Source: Candidatus Agrococcus pullicola
Lineage (GTDB): Bacteria > Actinomycetota > Actinomycetes > Actinomycetales > Microbacteriaceae
Assembly (NCBI GenBank): GCA_019115685.1
Contig: DXDC01000197.1
Span: forward strand, 1 to 7,684
Reading direction: 5' to 3'
DNA: 7,684 nucleotides
Position numbers and translations under genes: made by a program. The notes under the pieces are model-generated. The model was not told the DNA's origin. It did no database searches and worked only from the letters and a program-made list of their open reading frames with translations. This document shows, piece by piece, positions 1 through 5,258 of the stretch; position 1 is the stretch's first letter; each line of letters opens with the position of its first letter.

Positions 1-1134
1 CACTGCGGACGTGCCCGAGCCGAGCGGAATCGACGGCGCTCCGGAAAGGGTCAAAGGCGTCGTGTGACGCTCCTGGGATGCGAGAATCAAGCCGGCGATG
101 CCCACTGCGAATTCTTCTGCAGGTCCGTCGATGCTGTTCGTCAATACGGTGATGACGATGTCGAGCGCCGGCTCGACTATCGTCCGCGTGGATTGACCGA
201 GCCAAGAGCCGCCGTGGCCGATCCATTCGCGCCCACCGATGGAAGTGACCATGGTGCCGAGTCCGTAGCCGACGTCGCGTCCCGCCCGATCGGTGTATCG
301 CCACAGCGGCTGACGCATCAGGGCTTTTGCCCTATCGCTCAGGAGTTCATCATTGCCCTGCACGTGAGCGCGAGCGAATCGCGCGAGTTCGGCCGCTGTC
401 GACGTGAAGCCCGTTGCAGCCCTGAGCGAAGCAGATTCGGGGTTCGGCAGCGGCTTGCGTGCGTGCGACGTCACGATCCCGGTGTATCCGGTCACCGGTT
501 TCGCGCTCTTTCGGTCGTCAACATCGGCAACGGTTTTGCTGAGTCCGAGCGGACGCGTGACGAGTTCCCGTGTGACATCGTCGAAGCTTCGTCCCGTAAT
601 CGACTCGAGTACCAGCCCGAGTAGACCGTAGCCGATATTGCTGTACTTGAATGCGGTGCCCGCTGCGTAGATGTCGGGCCTGTCGGAGGCGATCGCGATC
701 AGTTCTGCTCGATCCGGGAACGGGCGTTCCGCCGACCAGAACGAACTGTCTTCGGAGTCGCGCGTCGTGCCTGACCCATGGGAGAGGAGCTCGCGCAACG
801 TGAGCTCTGCGACTTTCGTGCCCGACAGCTCGTGCACGTACGTACCGACAGTGTCGTCGAGACGAACAGCATCGTCCTCCACCAGCCGCATGATCGCGGT
901 CGCCGTAATCCACTTTGAGTGCGACGCGATGCGGAACTGGTGCGCGGAGCCGAGCCGTTCGCTCGATTCGAGATCGGCCCAGCCGTAGCCCTTGTTGGTA
1001 ATGAGTTCTCCGCCGATCATGACCGCGACCTGCGCACCGGGGATTCGAGTCCGCCACGTTCTGTACGTCAGCCAACCGGATGCGTAATCGAGCGCGTTCC
1101 TGGCCAGAACTAGGGCGTCCGATCGCTTTGCCAT
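1..1134 (-). CDS. Serine hydrolase, class C beta-lactamase / penicillin-binding-protein-like family (3' end beyond window)
   Basis: The reading frame is open from an ATG at 1134 to the left edge (378 codons seen, no stop), so the C-terminus is missing. All three motifs of the serine beta-lactamase / DD-peptidase fold are present in order: S-x-x-K as SHSK (residues 71-74, Ser71 the nucleophile, Lys74), Y-x-N as YSN (164-166), and HGG (307-309) in place of the KTG triad. This is the pattern of class C-like esterases and D-aminopeptidases (Pfam Beta-lactamase family). The substrate cannot be told from the sequence; such proteins include esterases, peptidases and true beta-lactamases. The start is supported by GGGAG at 1140-1144, five bases before the ATG. 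No signal peptide or membrane segment is visible at the N-terminus (MAKRSDALVLARNAL), so a cytoplasmic location is inferred, which is unusual for a cell-wall enzyme. It lies 126 bp downstream of coaE on the same strand and has its own likely promoter. The family is certain; the function is open. Confidence 0.93.
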   Translation of the reverse strand, partial: MAKRSDALVLARNALDYASGWLTYRTWRTRIPGAQVAVMIGGELITNKGYGWADLESSERLGSAHQFRIASHSKWITATAIMRLVEDDAVRLDDTVGTYVHELSGTKVAELTLRELLSHGSGTTRDSEDSSFWSAERPFPDRAELIAIASDRPDIYAAGTAFKYSNIGYGLLGLVLESITGRSFDDVTRELVTRPLGLSKTVADVDDRKSAKPVTGYTGIVTSHARKPLPNPESASLRAATGFTSTAAELARFARAHVQGNDELLSDRAKALMRQPLWRYTDRAGRDVGYGLGTMVTSIGGREWIGHGGSWLGQSTRTIVEPALDIVITVLTNSIDGPAEEFAVGIAGLILASQERHTTPLTLSGAPSIPLGSGTSAV

Positions 1135-1165
1135 GCAGTCTCCCGTCGATACACGTGCTCTATCA

Positions 1166-1194
1166 ACTCTACGGCGAAATCGGGTCGATGTCTG
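1166..1194 (-). promoter_or_regulatory. Putative sigma-70-type promoter of the serine hydrolase gene
   Basis: Read on the minus strand, a -35 box CAGACA (1189-1194, four of six matches to TTGACA) is separated by exactly 17 bp from a -10 box TAGAGT (1166-1171, fits TANNNT). Transcription would start near 1159 and give a leader of about 25 nt carrying the GGGAG ribosome binding site. It lies in the 126-bp gap after coaE, which suggests the hydrolase can be expressed apart from coaE. Found by eye only. Confidence 0.45.
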
Positions 1195-1260
1195 GCCGTG
1201 GAGCGGATTTCATACCGCACGGCACCGTTTCCCGCGGCGATGCTTCTGCAGTCGACCCAA

Positions 1261-1881
1261 TCAGGTGCGCGCGGTGAGTTCCCGCCACACGCGATCCGCG
1301 TCTCGTATTGTGGCGTCGAGACTTCCGTCGGCGTCGACGACATAGTCGGCAATCGCGAGTCTCTCCTCATCGGTAGCTTGCGAGCCGATCCGTCGTTCCG
1401 CTTCTTCCCGGCTCATGCCGCGCAGCTCGACGAGGCGCCGGAGGCGCTCTGCCGCGGCAGCGTGGACGACCACGACCGCGGCAAACGGCAGTTGCACGTT
1501 CGCTTCGACCAGTAGTGGTACGTCATAGACGACGACCGCATCGGGGTCTCTCTGTCGGATCTCGGCAATTCGTTCCTCCGTCAAATCCCGAATAGCCGGG
1601 TGGGTGATCGCTTCGAGATCCGACCGAGCGCCTTCTTCCGCGAACACGATGGATCCGAGCTTCGCCCGATCGAGACGGCCATCGGCGTCGACTACGTCCT
1701 CGCCGAACCTTGCACGAATGCCCTCGAGCGCCGGCGAGCCGGGGGCCACGACATCCCGTGCCTGCTGGTCGGCGTCGAGCACGTACGCACCGTGTTCCCG
1801 GAACCGTTCCGCTACCGTCGACTTCCCGGCCGCGATTCCGCCTGTGAGTCCTATAAGTGTCACAGAAACATTCAACCGCAT
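1261..1881 (-). CDS. coaE: Dephospho-CoA kinase
   Basis: CoaE performs the last step of coenzyme A synthesis in the cytoplasm, phosphorylating the 3'-hydroxyl of the ribose of dephospho-CoA with ATP. The 206-residue protein has the usual length and all the family marks: a Walker A P-loop GLTGGIAAGKST (residues 11-22, Lys20), the DADQQAR segment (36-42) matching the conserved DAD-x-x-AR, THPAIR (93-98), DVPLLVE (120-126), an Arg-rich lid helix around 146-165, and the C-terminal SQATDEERLAIADYVVD block (167-183). The chosen ATG at 1881 has only a poor G-rich stretch upstream. A GTG at 1863 (Val7) is a possible alternative that would begin closer to the usual family start, but it has no better ribosome binding site. 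No convincing promoter was found in the 66-bp divergent gap to the DUF4126 gene. In many actinobacteria coaE directly follows rpsA; here two plus-strand genes lie between them. Confidence 0.97.
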   Translation of the reverse strand: MRLNVSVTLIGLTGGIAAGKSTVAERFREHGAYVLDADQQARDVVAPGSPALEGIRARFGEDVVDADGRLDRAKLGSIVFAEEGARSDLEAITHPAIRDLTEERIAEIRQRDPDAVVVYDVPLLVEANVQLPFAAVVVVHAAAAERLRRLVELRGMSREEAERRIGSQATDEERLAIADYVVDADGSLDATIRDADRVWRELTART

Positions 1882-1935
1882 CCCAGCCCCGGGTGACGGT
1901 TGCGTTTTCGAGACCGAATGTTCAGGCGCGGTCCG

Positions 1936-1941
1936 TAGGCT
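1936..1941 (+). promoter_or_regulatory. Putative -10 box of a leaderless transcript for the DUF4126 gene
   Basis: TAGGCT fits the actinobacterial -10 pattern TANNNT and ends six bases before the GTG start codon at 1948, so transcription would begin on the first base of that codon. A GGAGG at 1942-1946 sits only one base from the GTG, too close to act as a normal ribosome binding site, which also favours leaderless initiation. No good -35 box is visible 17-19 bp upstream, so the call is tentative. Confidence 0.4.
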
Positions 1942-1947
1942 GGAGGC

Positions 1948-2568
1948 GTGCTGGAGATCTTCACTGGTTCGTCCCTTGCCGCAGCGGCCGGCATGAACGC
2001 CTACATTCCGCTGCTCATGGTGGGATTGATGAATCGATTCCTGCCGCAGTTCATCGCTCTACCGGACGGTTGGGCGTGGCTCTCGAACGGCTGGGTGCTC
2101 GTGATCATCGGGGTCCTGCTGGTCGTCGAGCTGATCGCCGACAAGATTCCGGCAATCGACAGCATCAACGACATTCTGCAGACGGTCGTGCGCCCGGCTT
2201 CGGGCGGGCTCGTCTTCGGCTCCTCCTCCGGCGCGACAACGGCCGCAGTGACCGACCCTGCCGAATTCTTTACGTCGAACCAGTGGATCCCGATCGCGGT
2301 GGGCGTTCTCATTGCCCTGGTCGTGCACGGTGCAAAGGCACTCGGACGTCCCCTCGCGAACACCGTGACCGGAGGAACCGCGGCACCGGTGCTTTCTACC
2401 GCCGAGGATTTCGGAGCCATCGCCTTGAGCATCCTTGCCATCGTCTTGCCGGTCCTGGCCGCAATCGGTGTCGTGATCCTCGTCGTGCTGACCGTCGTGT
2501 CGATGCGGCGCCGCAGAAGGAAGCGAGCGGAGAAGCTCAAACCGGCGGCAGAGCAGGCGGCATCATGA
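1948..2568 (+). CDS. DUF4126 family integral membrane protein
   Basis: The product has 206 residues and is mostly hydrophobic. Likely membrane segments lie near residues 8-29, 47-64, 112-129 and 155-185. The motif ELIADKIPAIDSINDILQTV (61-80) followed by RP at 82-83 and a Gly/Ser-rich stretch (86-95) is what identifies DUF4126. A second Gly-rich stretch around residues 137-146 (after HGAK, 127-130) hints at an internal duplication. The tail is a basic run (RRRRRKR, 187-193) ending in a polar segment, which by the positive-inside rule should face the cytoplasm. The function of the family is not established; a channel or transporter role would be a guess. The GTG start gives MLEIFTGSS, the expected family N-terminus. 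The stop overlaps the start of the next gene by four bases (ATGA), so the two are almost certainly co-transcribed and translationally coupled. Confidence 0.9.
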   Translation: MLEIFTGSSLAAAAGMNAYIPLLMVGLMNRFLPQFIALPDGWAWLSNGWVLVIIGVLLVVELIADKIPAIDSINDILQTVVRPASGGLVFGSSSGATTAAVTDPAEFFTSNQWIPIAVGVLIALVVHGAKALGRPLANTVTGGTAAPVLSTAEDFGAIALSILAIVLPVLAAIGVVILVVLTVVSMRRRRRKRAEKLKPAAEQAAS

Positions 2569-3530
2569 CCCAGGAGCCGACTCCGGACGAGCTGGCGCGG
2601 GCTTTCGGCCTGACCGAGATCGAGCCCGAATCACTTACTCCCTGGGCAACCGTGTTACCAGGACGAAGCCCGGGCGACCGAAAGGTTGTCGTGAAGCGCA
2701 CGGCCGACTCTCGTGAGCGGGCGGAGGCGATGGCCGCATGGACAACCGCTGCGGAGAGAATCGGAGTTCCGATCGTAGCGCCGCTCTCGCTCGCGAGAAA
2801 CAATCCTCAGCGGGTCGGAGACGAATGGTGGGTCGTGTATCCGTTCATCGATGGCGACCGCTATCGAGGTGGGGAGCGCGACGCTCGTGCTGCGGGTGAT
2901 CTGCTCGGTCGTATTCATGCCGCGTCGTTCTCCCGGGACATAACCGCGGCGATGCGGCAGTACGACTTCCCCGACACGTCATTGGCCGACGTGGAAACCG
3001 ACCTCAGCACGCTTTCGCGCATCCTGCCTGAACGACTCGGAGATCAAGCGATGCCACAGGTGCGAGATCTCGGCGAACGATGGTGGAACGAGTCGTTGCC
3101 CGTACTGCGGCAAGCGGATGCCGAAGCGCCCCTCCCCCGCGCCGCGCTCTCGAGCGACTTCAGAGCGACCAATATCGTCTACTCCGCACAGGGCGTCGTG
3201 CTGATCGACCCTGATAACGGCGGCTACGAGCCCCGGTTGTTCGATCTCGCCATGGCTGTCGTCCTGTTTCACAGGGAGGCCGACACGGCTCCCGCTCGGA
3301 TGTTCAACGCTGAAGAATGGTTTGCGTTCTACAGCGGCTATGCACGGCACATCACGCTGACCGACCGGGAGCGACAGCTCTGGCCCCACAGCCTGCGGCA
3401 CATGCTGTGGGAAGAGGGCACGTGGGTGCTGGAGGACACTGACGCCGCTGGCTGGGCGGATGCACGTGAACACGGGTATCTCAGCGACCTCGCCTTCGCG
3501 ACGGCTGAGCGATACCCGCTTCCGCTGTGA
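2565..3530 (+). CDS. Phosphotransferase of the aminoglycoside phosphotransferase (APH) / protein-kinase-like fold
   Basis: This 321-residue protein begins with an ATG that overlaps the preceding stop. It has an APH-like arrangement: a small N-lobe with VVVK (41-44, Lys44 the likely ATP-binding lysine), a hinge-like WWVVYPFIDG (88-97), a helix GDLLGRIHAASF (111-122), the catalytic loop SSDFRATN (196-203; Asp198 catalytic base, Asn203 metal ligand), LIDPDNG (213-219; Asp215 metal ligand, the DFG equivalent) and RLFDLA (224-229). In typical APH enzymes the loop reads HGD; here the histidine is replaced by serine, while the Asp and both metal ligands are kept, so activity is still expected. The substrate cannot be predicted: the fold phosphorylates sugars, choline, homoserine, fructosamines and antibiotics. 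There is no reason to call it a resistance gene. Coupling to the upstream membrane protein suggests a shared process, perhaps uptake followed by phosphorylation, but this is inference. It is followed by a strong terminator. Confidence 0.87.
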   Translation: MTQEPTPDELARAFGLTEIEPESLTPWATVLPGRSPGDRKVVVKRTADSRERAEAMAAWTTAAERIGVPIVAPLSLARNNPQRVGDEWWVVYPFIDGDRYRGGERDARAAGDLLGRIHAASFSRDITAAMRQYDFPDTSLADVETDLSTLSRILPERLGDQAMPQVRDLGERWWNESLPVLRQADAEAPLPRAALSSDFRATNIVYSAQGVVLIDPDNGGYEPRLFDLAMAVVLFHREADTAPARMFNAEEWFAFYSGYARHITLTDRERQLWPHSLRHMLWEEGTWVLEDTDAAGWADAREHGYLSDLAFATAERYPLPL

Positions 3531-3545
3531 GTGCCAGCGCAACGC

Positions 3546-3577
3546 GAGAGGGGCCCGGTCGTAACCGAGCCCCTCTC
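3546..3577. terminator. Bidirectional rho-independent-type terminator between the kinase gene and rpsA
   Basis: A perfect 9-bp stem (GAGAGGGGC at 3546-3554 with GCCCCTCTC at 3569-3577) continues, after a single C/A mismatch, into a 4-bp stem (CGGT with ACCG) closed by a CGTA loop. It begins 15 bases after the kinase stop and 17 bases beyond the rpsA stop on the other strand. On the plus strand it is followed by a short pyrimidine run (TTC); there is no U-tract on the minus side. The position between convergent genes fits a shared terminator. Confidence 0.85.
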
Positions 3578-3594
3578 TTCATGATGCGTTTCGT

Positions 3595-5049
3595 CTAGCG
3601 GTCTCCGCCGGTCAGCTTCTCGCGCAGCGCGGCGAGTGCTTCGTCATCGGCGAGCGTGCCGGACGAGTCGGCGTCCGAAGCGAAGGAACCGGTGCCACCG
3701 GTGTTGGCGGCGGTTTCCGCCTCTGCCTCGCGAGCGGCCGCAACCTGCGCCTTGTGCGCTTCCCAGCGCGACTCGGCGGCGGCGTACTCTGCCTCCCAGG
3801 CCTCGCGCTGGGCGTCGAAGCCTTCCTTCCACTCGTTCGTCTCCGGGTCGAAGCCCTCGGGGAACTTGTAGTTGCCCTCGTCGTCGTACTCGGCGATCAT
3901 GCCGTAGAGCGCCGGGTCGAACTCTGTCGAATCCGCGTCGACACCCTCGTTGGCCTGCTTGAGCGACAGCGAAATGCGGCGGCGCTCCAGGTCGATGTCG
4001 ATGATCTTGACGAAGACCTCGTCGCCGACCGAGACAACCTGATCGGCGGTTTCCACGTGGCGGCTCGACAGTTCCGAGATGTGCACGAGGCCCTCGATGC
4101 CGTCGGCGACACGAACGAATGCACCGAAGGTGACGAGCTTCGTGACCTTACCCGGTGCAACCTGACCGATCGCGTGGGTACGGGCGAATACCTGCCACGG
4201 GTCTTCCTGCGTCGCCTTGAGCGAGAGCGAAACACGTTCGCGATCGCGCTCGACGGTGAGGATCTCGACGGTGACCTCGTCACCGACCGAGACAACCTCG
4301 CTGGCGTGCTCGATGTGCTTCCAGGACAGCTCGGAGACGTGCACGAGGCCGTCAACGCCACCGAGGTCGACGAACGCACCGAAGTTGACGATCGACGAGA
4401 CGACACCCTTGCGGATCTGACCCTTCTGCAGTCCATCGAGGAACTGGCTGCGCGTCTCGGACTGCGTCTGCTCGAGCAGAGCGCGGCGTGAGAGAACAAC
4501 GTTGTTGCGGTTCTTGTCGAGCTCGAGGATCTTCGCCTCGATCTCCTGGCCCAGGTACGGCGTGAGATCTCGGACGCGACGGAGTTCGATGAGCGATGCG
4601 GGCAGGAAGCCTCGCAGACCGATGTCGACGATGAGGCCGCCCTTGACCACCTCGATGACGGTACCGGTAACGACGCCGTCCTCTTCCTTGATCTTCTCGA
4701 CGTCGCCCCAGGCACGCTCGTACTGAGCACGCTTCTTCGACAGGATCAGACGGCCTTCCTTGTCCTCCTTCTGGAGGACAAGCGCTTCGACGCTGTCGCC
4801 AACTTCGACGACCTCGTTCGGGTCGACGTCATGCTTGATGGAGAGCTCACGCGAGGGAACAACGCCCTCGGTCTTGTAGCCCACGTCGAGAAGCACTTCG
4901 TCACGGTCGATTTTGACGACGGTGCCCTCGATAAGGTCGCCGTCGTTGAAGAACTTCAGGGTCTTCTCAACGGCGGCCATGAAGTCATCGGACGAGCCGA
5001 TGTCGTTCACAGCGACCTGCTTGGGAGCCTTGGTCTCTGCAGTGGTCAT
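3595..5049 (-). CDS. rpsA: 30S ribosomal protein S1
   Basis: S1 binds mRNA on the 30S subunit and helps place it for initiation. The 484-residue product has four S1 (OB-fold) RNA-binding domains at about residues 36-107, 124-190, 209-280 and 296-366, the actinobacterial layout (the E. coli protein has six). Domain 3 carries the canonical VNFGAFVDLGGVDGLVHVSE (221-240), and domain 4 repeats it as VTFGAFVRVADGIEGLVHIS (306-325). The tail from about 370 holds EFDPALYGM and FPEGFDPETNEW, typical of actinobacterial S1. It then becomes charged and Ala/Glu-rich (413-447, probably helical or coiled coil) and ends in a low-complexity Gly/Ser/Asp stretch (450-465) and a short helix. The start at 5049 (MTTAETKAPKQVAVND) is chosen because it matches the family N-terminus and has AAAGG at 5061-5065, 11 bases upstream. 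An in-frame ATG at 5124 is rejected. The gene has its own promoter and a structured leader. Expression is expected to be high and growth-linked. Confidence 0.98.
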   Translation of the reverse strand: MTTAETKAPKQVAVNDIGSSDDFMAAVEKTLKFFNDGDLIEGTVVKIDRDEVLLDVGYKTEGVVPSRELSIKHDVDPNEVVEVGDSVEALVLQKEDKEGRLILSKKRAQYERAWGDVEKIKEEDGVVTGTVIEVVKGGLIVDIGLRGFLPASLIELRRVRDLTPYLGQEIEAKILELDKNRNNVVLSRRALLEQTQSETRSQFLDGLQKGQIRKGVVSSIVNFGAFVDLGGVDGLVHVSELSWKHIEHASEVVSVGDEVTVEILTVERDRERVSLSLKATQEDPWQVFARTHAIGQVAPGKVTKLVTFGAFVRVADGIEGLVHISELSSRHVETADQVVSVGDEVFVKIIDIDLERRRISLSLKQANEGVDADSTEFDPALYGMIAEYDDEGNYKFPEGFDPETNEWKEGFDAQREAWEAEYAAAESRWEAHKAQVAAAREAEAETAANTGGTGSFASDADSSGTLADDEALAALREKLTGGDR

Positions 5050-5139
5050 ATGGTGATAAACCTTTAATGGATAAATCGGGCCGGCGGCACGGATTGCAAC
5101 CGGCAATGGACATGGTTGTGCCATCCACCCAGGGATGAC
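5050..5139 (-). promoter_or_regulatory. Structured 5' leader of rpsA with ribosome binding site
   Basis: From the predicted start of transcription near 5139 the leader is about 90 nt. On the minus strand it holds a 5-bp hairpin at its very 5' end (CATCC/GGATG, 5122-5137, six-base loop) and a second 5-bp hairpin (ATTGC/GCAAT, 5093-5107, five-base loop). A GGCAC/GTGCC pairing (5118-5122 with 5086-5090) encloses the second hairpin and competes by one base with the first. An A/U-rich unpaired stretch then leads to AAAGG (5061-5065), 11 bases from the start codon. Such an accessible ribosome binding site below a folded element could allow S1 to control its own translation, but that is inference. 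The short stems could be chance; only conservation would settle this. Confidence 0.45.
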
Positions 5140-5145
5140 CTCCCA

Positions 5146-5174
5146 ATCCTACACGCGCACGGCACCTCGAACAA
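5146..5174 (-). promoter_or_regulatory. rpsA promoter, sigma-70 type
   Basis: On the minus strand, TTGTTC (-35, 5169-5174) and TAGGAT (-10, 5146-5151) are separated by exactly 17 bp. The first three bases of the -35 and the TANNNT pattern of the -10 match the actinobacterial housekeeping consensus. Transcription would start near 5139. It sits in the 209-bp gap downstream of the DUF885 gene and after a probable terminator, which makes rpsA an independent transcript. Confidence 0.65.
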
Positions 5175-5219
5175 CTGGCCGCCACGCCGTCTGCAAGCGT
5201 GTCTCCCGGTGTCCCTCCC

Positions 5220-5247
5220 GGGAGCCGGCGAACGCGTGCCGGCCCCC
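5220..5247 (-). terminator. Hairpin terminator of the DUF885 gene
   Basis: On the minus strand GGGGGCCGGC and GCCGGCTCCC form a 10-bp stem (one G-U pair) around an 8-base loop, starting 11 bases after the DUF885 stop codon. No U-tract follows, as is common for terminators in high-GC actinobacteria. The far arm also overlaps a 10-base palindrome CTCCCGGGAG (minus strand), which could form an alternative fold. The position after a stop codon and before the rpsA promoter supports the call. Confidence 0.65.
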
Positions 5248-5258
5248 GGACAAAGCTC

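Noticed and set aside
518..1075. 185-codon minus-strand frame overlapping the serine hydrolase.
   Set aside because: It lies in another frame from the one carrying SxxK, YxN and HGG; it is Arg/His-rich and out of frame.
1165..1210. A 14-codon minus-strand frame (MKSAPRPDIDPISP) in the coaE-hydrolase gap, considered as a leader peptide.
   Set aside because: No ribosome binding site, no run of a regulatory amino acid, no attenuator hairpin after it, and it overlaps the likely promoter.
1857..2564. Upstream extension of the kinase reading frame by 236 codons through the DUF4126 gene.
   Set aside because: The extension is Arg-rich and unlike any domain, whereas the DUF4126 frame over the same bases gives clear membrane segments and the family motif; the ATGA overlap gives a natural start at 2565.
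2565..3530. Labelling the kinase an aminoglycoside resistance enzyme.
   Set aside because: Only the fold is shared; the HGD motif is altered, and nothing in the context suggests resistance or mobility.
3754..4491. Long open frame of 245 codons on the plus strand inside rpsA.
   Set aside because: It is antisense to a well-conserved gene, has no recognisable domain and follows the usual mirror-frame pattern of GC-rich coding DNA.
5050..5124. In-frame 25-codon N-terminal extension of rpsA from an ATG at 5124 (MAQPCPLPVAIRAAG...).
   Set aside because: The family N-terminus begins at MTTAETKAPK, the AAAGG site suits the start at 5049, the extension has Pro/Cys-rich content unlike S1, and its ATG has no properly spaced ribosome binding site.
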